Positions 46,501 to 58,068 of a stretch of DNA of 64,000 nt are shown here, one piece after another. This DNA is from Moringa oleifera. Taxonomy: Eukaryota; Streptophyta; Magnoliopsida; Brassicales; Moringaceae. The DNA is taken from positions 1,674,001 to 1,738,000 of the forward strand of contig JAJFZO010000087.1 in NCBI GenBank assembly GCA_021397835.1, read 5' to 3'. Each line of letters starts with the position of its first letter. Position 1 is the stretch's first letter. Both the position numbers and the translations under genes were made by a program. The notes below the pieces were generated by a model that was not told where the DNA came from, did no database searches, and saw only the letters and a list, made by a program, of their open reading frames with translations.

Positions 46501-48918
46501 AATTTTGCAGTATGCGTGTTAGCTTAGAGTCTCTGTAAGGTATGTGCCCAGTTCTCCCCTTGCTGCATTCAATCATGGCAGTAAATATACTATTTGGAAG
46601 ATTAAGAACTAATAAGATAACTAAAACCAGATATTTGCACAAAGGAGCAAAATTAAGTGGAGGATCCAGAATATGAGCAACAAGATACTTCTTCACAACT
46701 CCAGGTACAAGTACCTGAAAGAATCAGAAAACATCATATGTCCCATGTGTTTAACAGCCAAGCAACTAATAGCTCTTCTGATAACTAAATGACTTAAACA
46801 AGGATCTAATGCAAATAGCCCACTGTTAGCCATATCAAGTGTGCTAACTTAGAAAATCTCAGCTGCCCATTTTAAAGCAGGTTGAAATTTCGACTGCATA
46901 AATTAAATATGAAACAACCTTAATTTGCGAATGACAGTTCCAAGGGTTAGTAAACTACGGTTTATATGGCAGCCTTCCTTCAATCTTGCACCAGCAGATA
47001 ATGTCTGAGATGCTCGCTCACTCCCCGCTAGATCAACAAAATTCTGTAGAGTTGAACCAACTTTCATGTTTAAGATAAATCATAGTGGAATCTTTGGAGA
47101 AAAGAACATTATGTTAATTGATAATTTTAAAGGAAAATAATTATTCTATACCAAATTAGCTGCAAGTGAGCTTGACTTTTGAGCAGAACTTTCAATGGTC
47201 TGCAGGAATCATCATTATGTACAAAAGAAAAGTAAGACTATGTTCTTTTCTCAGACATAAAAATAGCCACTAAATTGACCTAAGCATATGACATGCATAC
47301 CAGCCGAAGAATTTGATGAGACCTTGAGCTAGTCTCATTCAGAGAGGTCTCTCCTATCTGCCGCTGAGCTGCAAAGCATGCAACGGAGAATTAAGAATTG
47401 ATATCAACCAATCAGAAAATAAATAAGGAATGGATAATATTTTACACAACGTTACCTTCACAGATGGAAAGGAGCTCCTCTAGATGGCTCCGGTCTCTTA
47501 GAGCCTCCTCCGTAAGTCTCTCAACAACCGTTCCTCTCTGTTGAAGCAAAATAGTGTCATTAATGATATCAATAATTATGCTAATAAACTAACATCCAAA
47601 CAAACTTCAGATCAAAATAAAAAGCAAATCAATACCTACCTCTGGATCATCTAGAAGTCTTAGTGGAGTACTGTCTGAGCTAAGGAGGTCCCTGACAGCT
47701 TCATTATAAATCTCCATGGCAGAGAATTTCAGAACAAATTCTCTATCTTTACGCTAAGAGATACAGTAAAAGAAAATGTCATATCCATGACACAGCTCAA
47801 GAAGGATAATGCAATAATAAGTAAAAGAGTGATATACCTTCTCCATATACTCAAATATATCTGCTATTGCATATTTAGTAATTCCACTCATGGTGTATGT
47901 TTTTCCACTGCTCGTCTGCCCATAAGCAAATATGCTTGCTGGAGATGTGGTTTCCCAGTGAGAAAACAACCATTCAACTATTTAACAATAGAATATCAGA
48001 AATGAAAGAAAGAAAGGAAAGAAGATTGCTCACCGTTAATGCCACCAAGAGCAGAAACAGCAACCTCCTTGGCTCCCTCCTCATACACTTGCTTTGTTGG
48101 ACAGTCACATCCAAATACTCTGTCTATCCAAAAAAATCAGGAGGCAGAAGTAACTAAAAGTGTGATAGAAAAAGACATTGTTGGATATTGAGTAATTTCA
48201 AATAACAACTCTGAACAATTGACATCAAAGAATTGCTTCAACATGAAGCTGCCACATTGGCTGGAAAAGCATGTTGGATCATGCCACTGACCCATTCCCA
48301 GCATAAGTTTGAGCATCTTCTAGTTATCAAATTCTGTAGTAAAAAAATTCTGTTTGCAACTCTGAATTCCAATGTTAAGCACCCGAATTTGGTGCCAATA
48401 GGGTTTGCTACTATATGCAGATCATTGCATCTAGTCATCTACCATGCTGACGAATGGTTGAGGGACCTCAAATTTGAGGTTCAAAGGGAGGAAAGAAGGC
48501 CCCAAAAAAAAAAAAAAAACAAGGAAAATGGAGCAATTACAATGGCATAGATTCCCGAGAATCTAAATCAACTTCCGAAAACCTAAACAGTCTTTAACAC
48601 CTTAGTGTGATGCTCATATACATTCATGACCATGATAGTCTCATGTCAAAGCATAAACCATACAAGATCTTACCAACTAATGCAGACAGGTAAATCCTTA
48701 CCAAATGTATAGGCAGATGGAAACATTGACCTCTCTGTCAAGTTGTGCTTGCATATAATGGTGGTATTGTCAATGCATTCCCACTCTGATATGTCGTTCC
48801 TTGTATTTTCTTTCTCGTTCAAAGGTCTCAATCTAATGGAAACAAGAATTTTTTCATTGTGGCCACTCGTGTCCTGCGTCTCCCCACGCATGATTTCTTC
48901 TCGACCCATTTGCTCCAA
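43527..48918 (-). CDS. Kinesin-like protein, KIN-7 (NACK-related) subfamily
   Basis: N-terminal motor kinesin. Minus-strand exons: 48702-48918, 48034-48123, 47838-47938, 47640-47753, 47456-47537, 47301-47368, 47152-47199, 46919-47043, 46208-46562, 44770-45999, 44344-44651 and 43527-43857; 3069 nt, 1022 aa. The motor covers about 20-345 with P-loop GQTSSGKT (109-116), switch I NETSSRSH, switch II DLAGSE (244-249) and the neck coil after [11 protein letters not shown]. Next come a coiled coil ([34 protein letters not shown]), a Ser/Glu-rich linker, and the plant KIN-7 C-terminal DUF3490 region ([40 protein letters not shown]). NACK1-type relatives act in phragmoplast expansion; others in the group are less well known. 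The closest remembered gene is At4g24170. The acceptor of exon 11 is ambiguous by 3 bp (44651 or 44654). Confidence 0.93.
44733..44764. repeat. GA microsatellite at the start of KIN-7 intron 10
   Basis: In transcript sense this is a CT tract starting a few bases after the donor GTGAGAAG (44769). It parallels the CT tract behind the first donor of the CGI-58-like gene. Confidence 0.85.
46110..46152. repeat. CT/AT compound microsatellite in KIN-7 intron 9
   Basis: A CT run grades into a TA run within intron 9 of the kinesin gene, between exons ending at 46208 and starting at 45999. It has no coding role. Confidence 0.8.
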
Positions 48919-49817
48919 ATCCTTTGTTTCTTAACTGTTCCTCTTCAAATCAATTTTCTTCACAAACTAACAGACCCAGCAAACTTGAGTAATCTGACGA
49001 ATTCTTGTATCGTCTCTATGGTCTAAGATCTGCACCGGGCCATGTCAGACCTGTTCATTCTGCACTTCCGTCTGCAGCAATTCTTCAATGGCTTCTTCAG
49101 AAGGCCGCCATTTTCGGTGGGAATTTCTGCCTCTAACTATTCTTGCTGTATTTGAGGAAATTCAGCATTCAATTAGTTTGCCTCAATCCACCAAATTTGA
49201 AGCTTAGAACGAATAGAATCTATGAAATTGTCCTGTAACATGACAACCGAATAGAAGTTGAGGTTTGTTGCATCAATGTCAAGGATGAAGAAAAAGACAA
49301 GCAAAAAGATAAAAAGTAGAAGCAATATAAGAAATCCATATTCTAGATTTCAAATTATTGAGGTTGAAAATACAGAGCAATTAAGCATTTGAACGTTAGC
49401 CCTAATCGTTACTCTCTTAATTACTACATGCGCTCAGAACTTAACAACTTGAAGACGTTCTCACCATTCATAGCTCCAATACAAATGGCAAAAAGAATAT
49501 ATTCAATCGATGACCTAAGCGCACAAATGCAAGCCAATTAATACGTTATTAAAGAAAAATGGATTTCGATTGCATCAGAGAATGTTTTCTTTTCTTCTCC
49601 AGAAAAAAAAAAATGAATGAGAAAAATGGAAAAGAAACCAACCGGAAGGCCGAATTGAAAATCAGGAAGCGCTTAGGGTAAAAACGGTTTGGTTTTTCTC
49701 TCTTTCCCTGTCTGTCTCCCGAGAGGGTTTTGAAAGAGAAGACGACGGAAAGAGAAGAGAGAAGAAATGGCCACAACGGCATTGCCATTGTCATTCTTCT
49801 ATACTTCTTTCTTCCCT

Positions 49818-49863
<46 letters not shown>

Positions 49864-52658
49864 ACCTTTCCTCATCTGAGTTGGAAAAGTACCGACCGTT
49901 TAATCTTAACCGCCAGCGCCAACTAAATTAACGAGTGAACTTACTGTTTTACCCTCCATTTTGCAAAGTATTAACTCCGATGCCACGTGTATTAGCCATC
50001 TGTTTGTCTGTATAAGGTAAATCTTTTAACACATGCTTACGCATTTCATTTCACTACAACATGAAAATTATAAATTATTGAAAACTTAAATAACACATAA
50101 ATTCGTAAATAGTTTCATTTTTGGCAATCATATTGAAAAAACAGAATTTATGTTCGAAGTTTAATATGCAAACTCATTATTGTAAAATAAGTTTTTTTCT
50201 TAATTTAATTTGTATTGAAATTTTGAAAAAATATTAACTTATGATAATAAATAAATTTATTTTTATTTTTATTAAAATATAAAAAAATTATTTTTATTAA
50301 TATAAAAATAAAAATTATTTGAAGAATATTTTCGATCTTAAACCTAACTTTGAACTTCAAAATGTAACAAATCAATTTTTAATCTACTTATTTGAATCAA
50401 ATTAAATATTATTTAAAAATTAAAAATTATGAATATTTAAATTGGAGACCGAAACTTAAAATTTTTTATAATATAAAGAAATATTTTATCATTAAAAAAT
50501 TTTAGAATTATTTAAATATTTAAAATATTTTTATTGTTAAAATTATAAAATTTTGTAATAAATAATTTGTGTGTTCAAAATTATTTAAAATTAAAGGATT
50601 GATTGAAATTAAATGTAAAATTTGCACAAGTTATTTTTAATTCATTTTAACAACGAAAATATGTTCAATTTTAATTTGAATCAAGGTGTAATTTAATTAT
50701 TTTTAATCAATTAAATTTCGTTTAAGTATATTTTGAAGTTTAGATTAATTTTAAGAGGATAGTATTTAAAAAAAGTTTAAATAATTTTTATTTAAATAAA
50801 AATAATAAAAATATACGTTTTTTTAACTTTTAAAAGTAAAAGATATATAATACCTTAATAATTACTTCATATTATTAATAAAATATATTTTAACTCAAAT
50901 GATAATAAAAAATTAAAGATATTTTCATTGTTAAATTACCTTAAAAATAATTCAAATGAATTCTTCACTCTATTTTAAATTTATCCCACAAATTTAAATA
51001 ATTTTTAATATAAATAATTTTTTAAAAATTTTGATAGTATAAATTTATATATGTATATATAGTCGGTATTTAAAAATTTTTATGACAATAACTTAATATT
51101 TATTTTTATATATATAATATTTTACGCTAAAATTTTTTGCATAAAATTTTTAATTTAAATATATTTAATCTTTTAATAGAATTTAATTTATCACATTAAC
51201 AAAATATTCTAATTCAATGGTTATAATAAATCATAACTCATTTATTCCCAATAATGTTACAGCTACAGTAAAGCTTCTGCCTATATTACCCACGTGACAG
51301 CTCATCTTTGAATGCTGCAGTACTGTGTACGGTAGAGCTTCTGTGTATCTTACTTACCTGATTCCAACTCCCATGTGTTAGAAGGGCAACCCCATGTGCA
51401 AAAATGTTGTAAATATGTGGTGTAGTGAACAGTTCTGTATCAATTTACAGTTCACTCCTTCAATCTACTTATCTCATGGCATTATCAGACGGGTCTGGCT
51501 CCAGACAGGAAATATCAAATTGTCATGTGCAGAAGCTAGATTGGCAATCATGTGCTAAAGGATTCAGAATACTCAAATTACAGGCCAACAGTCAAATTTT
51601 GATTAAATTGTTAAATTTTCTCATCAAGTATAAATACGTTATATCGATACAATACAAGATTTTTAAAAAATATATTATTTATGATAATAATATGATTTTT
51701 ATAAAAAAAAATAAGCAATTATAATCAAAATGAATAATATCTTGTAAAATAATATATTTTACTGACCAATATGATTTTTAAAGAATCAAAATCATGCGAC
51801 TACGATTAAAAGTGATAATATCTTGTAAGTCATGTATTTTTATTAATGAAATTGAATATTAATATAAAAATATATATATACAAGCTATTTATGATTGGCA
51901 ACTGAAAGATTATCATGGTGTAAAGAGATGATAGAAGAAATTCAATTGGGTTGTTGCATTAAGAAGAATTACCTCCATGGAAGGTGAAATTATTGTTTAG
52001 CCAGTGATGTTTGCAGATGTCAGATTTAAATATAGACCTCAAAGGAACAGTGATGTTAATGAACTTCCAGCTGAAGATTCACTACATCTACCTTTAGGCT
52101 TCAACGATTTTATCAACAATCTTTCTTGCTTTAGCAGAAACTGAGGTTCACCATCAACTTAGACTCAGAACTTATTAGAACCTACAACTTCTGCAGCAGC
52201 ATTCTTGTTGATTTATCATAGAGAGTTCCAAAATTTCTCTGCAGCAGTCATAATACCACTTCCAGCTTCTGGAGTTCACAAAAAATTCCCAGACAGAGCA
52301 CATTCATCATATGTATGGCTGAAGTCGATCAATCAGCTCAGCAAGCGCACACGGCAGTTTGGTCTTTCAGACAGGAAGTTTCAGTAATCAATTGTCAGTT
52401 TGTATTCACATTCGATGCAGAAATAAGGGGCTTGCTCTATATTGATAATATCTCACAAACTACTCCACTGTCACAGATAGGAAGAGATGTGAGCTTGTAT
52501 TTCCTCTATTAATTTGGAATTCAGGGGAAAATGGAGTGAAATCCGTTCCATTTTTATGAGGTCTTTTGGCTAATGTATTCCAGAAGTTGATCAACAATTG
52601 CATGGCTCCACAAACTCCTGACTCTTTTCCTTGGGACTTCTAACAATTTCTAAGAGAT
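48919..52658. other. KIN-7 leader/promoter, AT-rich spacer, and PPR 3' flank
   Basis: 48919 to about 49900 is the kinesin leader and promoter, possibly with a spliced leader, including a long CT microsatellite (49810-49861). About 50030-51260 is extremely A/T-rich with no gene. At 51260-52658 composition is more balanced but only short, featureless ORFs occur, such as 51425-51724 and 52315-52512. The last few hundred bases are probably the PPR gene's 3' UTR. Confidence 0.5.
49810..49861. repeat. Long CT microsatellite upstream of KIN-7
   Basis: About 25 CT repeats with few interruptions lie roughly 900 bp upstream of the kinesin start codon, probably near the transcription start. In the sense of the gene it is a GA tract. 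Confidence 0.9.
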
Positions 52659-55052
52659 CTACCAGTAATCGCCACAAGAGCAGTTACCGTCCTTAAAATG
52701 ATGAAACCTCTTTGCATCTCTCACAACAATCTCTCTTCCTACCACTTGTGACATAAATTTGAATGCATTGTGGCAATCCCCACAAATTCTAAGGTTCTTA
52801 AAGACCCTTATTGTGGCTCCATGAGGAAGTTTCATCAGCCCAAAAGCAACGGCAAGCTTCTCACTGTGAGTAGACAAGACATGTTCCTTCTGGTCAGATT
52901 CCATATCATGCAACACAAACTTTGTATCAGGGACATATCCTAATTTTCTCATCTCCAGAACCAACTGGTCAAGGTAATTGTAAACTGCCTGCACCTCAGG
53001 ATGCACAGTATCATCAACCAAGAATACGTTGATCTTGTTCTCAATCTCAATCCAACTACAACCAGGTTCCTTCTTCACCCCTCTGTCCCTCATTAGTTTC
53101 CTTACTCTAGAAACATCATTCCAACGGCCAAGAGCAGCGTATATGTTTGATAGAAGCACATAGCTTCCATCATGTTGGGGCAGCAGCTCGAAGAGTTGTT
53201 CTGCAGCTTGAATACCCAACTCCATGTTTCCATGAATCCGGCATCCAGCAAGAAGAGCCTCCCAAACTGGTAGTCCTGGTTTGAAAGGCATTGATTCAAT
53301 CACAATCTTCGCATCAGAGAATTTTCCAGCTCGACATAACAAATCAATTAGACGTGCATAATGATCTTCACCTGGGATTATACCATAAAGTTCACGCATT
53401 GCATCAAAGTAGCAATGCCCTTCTTTGACTAAACCAGCATGACTGCAAGCAGAGAGAATAGTTAGGAAAGTTATTCGATCAGGTGATATCCCTTCCTTCA
53501 ACATCCGTTCAAAAAGTTCTACTGCTTGAGCACCACGTCCATGCTGTCCCAGAGCTGCAATCATGGCATTCCAAGATACTGAATCCACATAAGGCATTGT
53601 AAGGAACAGACAGTGTGCTGCCTCAACAACACCACATCTTGCATACATTGTTATAAGTGCATTTCCTGCTGAGAGGCTTGAGTCAAATCCCAGCTGGACA
53701 AGTTGAGCATGGAGCTGCCGTCCATTCTCCAATGCTCCTAAAACTGCACAAGAAGTAATTGCCCCTGCAAATGCATAATCACATGGTTCAAAACCCTCTA
53801 ACTTCATTAGGCCGAACAGCTTCAAACCCTCTTCCCCAAAACCATTTTGTGCTAATGCTGATATCATTACAGTCCATGTCAAAAGATTCCTCTCTGGCAT
53901 CTCCTTAAAAAATGATTTAGCTTCATCAATGCGCCCTGCACTCACATACCCTGATAAGATAGCATTCCATGAAACCAGGTCTTTTGTGGGCATCTTATCA
54001 AAAATCACTCGTGCCTCATCAAGTTTGCCACATTTCCAATACAATGTTACCAAAGTATTATCAACAGGTAATGAAACATGTGGATCAGCCTTTCCCTGTG
54101 TCCTTAAAATGTAAGCATGCACCTGCTTTCCAAGTACAAGTAAGCCAGCATTGGCACAAGCACTAATTATGCTTGTGTATGTAAACTCATCCAGCTTAAT
54201 TCCTGATAAATGCATCCTCTTAAACATCTCAAAGGCTTCTTGATATTGCCCACGATGGACATAACCTGAAATCATGGCATTCCATGCAACCCCCATCTTT
54301 TCACTCATACCTTCAAGAAACTTTCGGGCTGCATCAAGATCATCATTTCTCACATAGCCCGTAATCATGGTTGTCCAAGATAACTCATCTCTCTGAGGCA
54401 TTTCATCAAACAACTTCCTAGCAGCACACAACAATAAGGATGGCGATGCAGATGGTGATGACGCACAGTTGACATAAACAGATATAAGTGCGTTCATGAC
54501 TGACGTAACAAACCCCGTGCCTGACTTCACAACTGCACAATGCATTTGTTGACAATGCGTTTCATCATCGGCAATAAGCGCCAAACTTCCAAGAACACTC
54601 GTAAAGGTAAAATCATCAGGCTTAAAGTCTTCGCGCTTCATGTCACGAAATAGTTCAATAGCAGCATGACCATCATCATTATGCGAATACGCCGTGATCA
54701 TCGCATTATACATTACAGTGTCTCGTATACTCAATGGAGTTTTACCAAATATCTCGCAAGCAGGCTTCAGATTCCCTGCAGCTGAGTATCCCGTAATCAT
54801 TGTGGTTCTTGCAATGTTGTCTGGTTCCGGAATACCGTCGAATATCTGACGAGCATAGAGGAGCTTGGAGGATTTGCAGTAGATATCCATCAAACGGTTG
54901 ATGATGTGGCCGCGCGCCTTGAACCCAGAAGCGATCATGTTGCCATGTACGGTCCGGGCAAGGAAGAAAGACATGGGACCCGGTGGACAACATAGTTGCA
55001 GTTGGGATGCATAATGGTTTGCTAATGTCCGTACATAGTCCAGGTTCCTCAT
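52659..55052 (-). CDS. PPR protein, PLS class with E and DYW domains
   Basis: Single-exon, 797-aa pentatricopeptide repeat protein of the DYW subgroup, close in memory to Arabidopsis At1g25360. Such proteins bind organelle RNA one base per repeat and convert specific cytidines to uridine in chloroplasts or mitochondria. Canonical 35-residue repeats run from about residue 40 to 600 (DTVMYNAMITAYSHN, ELSWTTMITGYVRN, DLVSWNAILSGYVSAGRIDE). The E/E+ motifs follow (LPVWEALLAGCRIHGNMELG). The deaminase-like DYW domain has the zinc signature HSEK (about 720) with CGDCH (about 757) and ends exactly in GDYW. The N-terminus is not strongly basic, so organelle targeting is unclear. The editing target cannot be read from this sequence by eye. 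Confidence 0.95.
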   Translation of the reverse strand: MRNLDYVRTLANHYASQLQLCCPPGPMSFFLARTVHGNMIASGFKARGHIINRLMDIYCKSSKLLYARQIFDGIPEPDNIARTTMITGYSAAGNLKPACEIFGKTPLSIRDTVMYNAMITAYSHNDDGHAAIELFRDMKREDFKPDDFTFTSVLGSLALIADDETHCQQMHCAVVKSGTGFVTSVMNALISVYVNCASSPSASPSLLLCAARKLFDEMPQRDELSWTTMITGYVRNDDLDAARKFLEGMSEKMGVAWNAMISGYVHRGQYQEAFEMFKRMHLSGIKLDEFTYTSIISACANAGLLVLGKQVHAYILRTQGKADPHVSLPVDNTLVTLYWKCGKLDEARVIFDKMPTKDLVSWNAILSGYVSAGRIDEAKSFFKEMPERNLLTWTVMISALAQNGFGEEGLKLFGLMKLEGFEPCDYAFAGAITSCAVLGALENGRQLHAQLVQLGFDSSLSAGNALITMYARCGVVEAAHCLFLTMPYVDSVSWNAMIAALGQHGRGAQAVELFERMLKEGISPDRITFLTILSACSHAGLVKEGHCYFDAMRELYGIIPGEDHYARLIDLLCRAGKFSDAKIVIESMPFKPGLPVWEALLAGCRIHGNMELGIQAAEQLFELLPQHDGSYVLLSNIYAALGRWNDVSRVRKLMRDRGVKKEPGCSWIEIENKINVFLVDDTVHPEVQAVYNYLDQLVLEMRKLGYVPDTKFVLHDMESDQKEHVLSTHSEKLAVAFGLMKLPHGATIRVFKNLRICGDCHNAFKFMSQVVGREIVVRDAKRFHHFKDGNCSCGDYW

Positions 55053-55239
55053 GGTTATAACGGTCGATTTTCATGGTTTCTGAGTCAAAGACTCATCGGT
55101 GGATTCGGCTGAGACCGTCCGTCTCAGGAAGGAAACACTTTCATGTTTCAGGCCATTGCTTAGCTAGTGCAAGCACAGGCGAACGGGCGGGGGAGTTTTG
55201 CTTAACAAAGGCAGTAGGAGGGACGATTAACTTAGAAAT

Positions 55240-55445
55240 AAAGAAGCCAGCCCAATGGGGTCACTCTTGGGCCCAAAGTAGACTAACGAGTCACCCTGGG
55301 GCGGAAAACAATGGCAATCGAATGGATCACTCTCCAATGTCTGTGTAATGAGACTGCTTAATGGGTCACCGGACCAAACGCAATGTGATAGTCCAGTGGG
55401 CACATTTCTGAGCCGAAAACAATGGAAACCCCAATGGATCACTAA
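55240..55445. repeat. Outlying block of the GGCCCA/GGGTCAC repeat
   Basis: The words 'aatggggtcac', 'aatgggtcacc', 'aatggatcac' and 'aaaacaatgg' recur several times at irregular 30-70 bp spacing. The style is that of the larger array starting near 56270, suggesting one array was split or interrupted. Confidence 0.5.
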
Positions 55446-55724
55446 GGGTTAAAATAATGAATTTACCAATTAGATCATCATAGGATTAAATTATTCAATA
55501 AAATGCGATAAACTAAGATTAGATTGAGACTGTATTCAACATGGTGATTGTTTGATATAATACAGAATAAAAATAAAATTAATTTGATTTATATTTATAA
55601 TATTTTAAAATAGAATAATAAAAAAAAATTCTGCAACAAAGACAGGAAGAGAGCAAGATCTGAAAGAAGAGAGTAATGAGATGAATGCATGCAAATAGCT
55701 TAAAAATTCTGTGAGTTAAGCGCA

Positions 55725-56079
55725 ATGACATTTCCTTCTATCACTCTTTCTTCGCTATTTTCAAATTTACCTAGAAGCTTCTCTCCGTTCCCGATCCTCC
55801 ACAACGTCGCCACAGGACCTCCACTGCACTTGCTTCCACCAGCGATCTAGAGGTCCTCGCGACTTCCGGAACTGTCGACGTTATCGTCATTGTCGACATC
55901 AACAATTCCGACAATGATTTCGCCATCATCTTTGTCATCCACGCGCGTAATTACATCGGCCTCCGGCAGGTCATTACCCAGCTTTTCAACATCTTAAATT
56001 TGAAGTTGCTTGATGAAGAAGAAATAGATACCCATCTTGAGCGAAAGAAGAAATTATAAAATTTCGCATAAAAAAAAAA
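55725..56079 (+). pseudogene. Possible processed pseudogene fragment, ACT-domain-like
   Basis: An ATG at 55725 opens 41 codons (MTFPSITLSSLFSNLPRSF), which end at TAG 55848-55850. In another frame, 55775-56056 is open for 94 codons (TAA at 56057) and reads like a folded alpha/beta domain: SGTVDVIVIVDINNSDNDF, then ARNYIGLRQVITQLFNILNL. The two join only if one frameshift is assumed. There is no intron. A run of ten A lies at 56070-56079, just behind the stop. Together these suggest a truncated retrocopy. The VDVIV..IGL..VI..FN pattern weakly recalls an ACT domain of a chloroplast ACR protein; I am not sure of that. Confidence 0.3.
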
Positions 56080-56209
56080 GGAATTGTGGACAAAAGGGGG
56101 AAGTTGTTTTCTTAATTCCACTAAATTGAGTGGATTATTTCATTCCCATTCCGGGGGATGAAAAGAACCAAATAAAATTTTATCTTATTATTGAGTGTAT
56201 TACTAAAGG

Positions 56210-56230
56210 CTAAGATAAAATTTATCTTAG
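56210..56230. repeat. 21-bp palindrome
   Basis: ctaagataaa and tttatcttag are exact reverse complements around one central A. It lies at the left edge of the GGCCCA array and may be a border of an inserted element. Confidence 0.7.
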
Positions 56231-56269
56231 CGCAGTATTATCCTGCGGCGACTCATAAGATCGTCCGAT

Positions 56270-57460
56270 GATGGGACAACAACCCAACTTGTCATGGATA
56301 GTTCAATGAGTCACTCCTCAACAAGAGGCCTGGTAAGCTGGGTCCTAAAATAGACCCGGTCAATCAGATCAACAGAATGGCCTAAGAAGTCATCCTTAGA
56401 AGTGGGCTTAAAAGGAAAGTACCATAAAAATAGTACTGGGAAGTCGTACCAATAAAATATGGGTCTGATTTGTAAAGCCCAAAAAAGGTCCAATGTAACG
56501 AAGCCAACTAAAAGGGCCGGGTTGATAAGACATTAAATGGGCCAAAGTTGCGAAGCCCATAAATAACCTCCTGTAATCGGGCCCAAAAATAAGGGCCTGA
56601 TAGATGGTCTAGAAGCAGCGGCCTGCATTTGCCCACAAAACCTTTCGAGCCATCAAAAAAATGGGTGTGGATAGTGAGGCCCATATAAATGGGAATGGAT
56701 GGCAAGAATAAAAATGGGCCCATAAGTGAAGCTCAATAGACCTGGTTAAATAGGCCCATTGATCAGGGCCGCAATTAAATAGGCCTTGGCATTGACGGTC
56801 ACAAAAAAGGTGGACTTAGTGAGACCCAATAAATATGGGCCTACACATAAGACACAATAAAGTGAGCTTGACAAATGAGGTCCACTAAGTTGGGCCTCCC
56901 TAGAGATACTGTTAAAATGGGCTTTAAAAAGGTCTCATTAAAATGGCTCTTATGTTCTGACCCACTAAAATTGGTAGTGTGGCCCACTTCAATTAAGCTT
57001 GATCAGCTGAGCCCACCTAAATTGGCCCTATCGTACAGACCCACTAGCATGGGCTTAAAAAGTGAACCCACTAAATTAGACCATGAGCTGACTAAAATTG
57101 GGTTTATACAGTAAGACCCATTAAAATTGGGCTACATCTGCTGGACCCATTAAAGAGCTTGGGATGTCAGGGCTACTAGTCATAGGTCTAGTTAGAATCT
57201 TTTTTAGTGAGCTTTACTTACCAGGCCCAACTTTTAGTGGGCCTAACCAATCAAGCCTATTTTACTTCGGTCCTACAAAAAAGACTTATTTTAGTGGGCC
57301 TAATTTTCCTGGACCACTATCTGGCCCATAATAAGGCCTTTGATGTAGGCCAATGGGTCACTCATGGGCCAAAAGTCATGAAGCTGCTTAATGAACCCAT
57401 CACCGACCTAAACTAATGGACTGGTCGGACCCACTTGAGCCAGGCTTTCAGGAATGCAGT
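56270..57460. repeat. Degenerate minisatellite, units of roughly 25-30 bp
   Basis: Units have the pattern GACCCA(C/T)TAAAATTGGGC(C/T)T plus about 8 variable bases. Between about 56820 and 57180 successive units can be read at 22-33 bp spacing, for example 'gacccactaaaattgg', 'gcccacttcaattaag', 'gcccacctaaattggccc', 'gacccactagcatgggc' and 'gacccattaaaattgggc'. Outside that core the words persist but spacing decays. I see no ORF that uses it. It is not a CRISPR, whose repeats would be identical. Confidence 0.75.
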
Positions 57461-57733
57461 CCCTACGGCTAATAATAGTGCAGTGGGTTCGGGCCTAAAG
57501 TTTGGTGGAATAGAGTCTGGTGCACGTTTGTCTTATTTCGCAAAGTAAAACGATAATTGCACCCACCAGGCCAACTGGCATTGCAGAAAAAATTTTAGGG
57601 AAAAGAAGCGATAATGCCGGCAGCTAAACGTTTACAGGACGGCCTTACCATTCATCATCATCAAGAACTATAAAGAAAATTAGGAAGACAGAGACAGATA
57701 AATATTTTATCACTTAAAATAAAAATTAAGGGG

Positions 57734-57761
57734 GGGAGAGAGAGAGAGAGAGAGAGAGAGG
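57734..57761. repeat. GA microsatellite in the TPR gene leader
   Basis: A run of seven G followed by about 12 GA repeats lies about 310 bp upstream of the EF-hand/TPR start codon, probably in the transcribed leader. Confidence 0.9.
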
Positions 57762-58068
57762 AGCCTTCTGGCTCTCCTTTGCTTTTTTTTTCTTCTGTGA
57801 TCCAATTAAACCAGAATCAATCCCTTAAAAACCAAAATTAGGCGATCATCGTCGAACCGTTTAAGGAAACCCTGAATGTGTGAGTGTTTAATCTCTTAAT
57901 ATTCCTTTTTAACCTTTTTGCTGGTTTTGCTTTTGGACTTCCATAGCAGCTGCTCGCTTTTGGGTCCCTCGCTACAACTTTGCTTTCGCATATTTATCGT
58001 CATCTTCCGTTATCTGCTTCCTCTTTTTTGGAAACCCTAACCGTGGACGGCAGGAATCTCTAATTGCA

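Larger units (their letters stand above)
55053..58068. other. Repeat-rich spacer between PPR and EF-hand/TPR genes
   Basis: Contains a first block of 'aatgggtcac'-type words (about 55240-55450), an A/T-rich part, a possible ACT-like retropseudogene fragment (55725-56079), a 21-bp palindrome (56210-56230), a long degenerate array built on GGCCCA and TGGGCC words (about 56270-57460), and the promoter/leader of the TPR gene with a GA microsatellite at 57734-57761. No intact gene was found. Confidence 0.6.

Noticed and set aside
50030..51260. Possible transposable element in the A/T-rich block
   Set aside because: No terminal repeats, no coding remnants and no target-site duplication could be seen; only low-complexity A/T sequence.
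56270..57460. CRISPR-like array
   Set aside because: Eukaryotic context, and repeats are diverged and irregularly spaced rather than identical with unique spacers.
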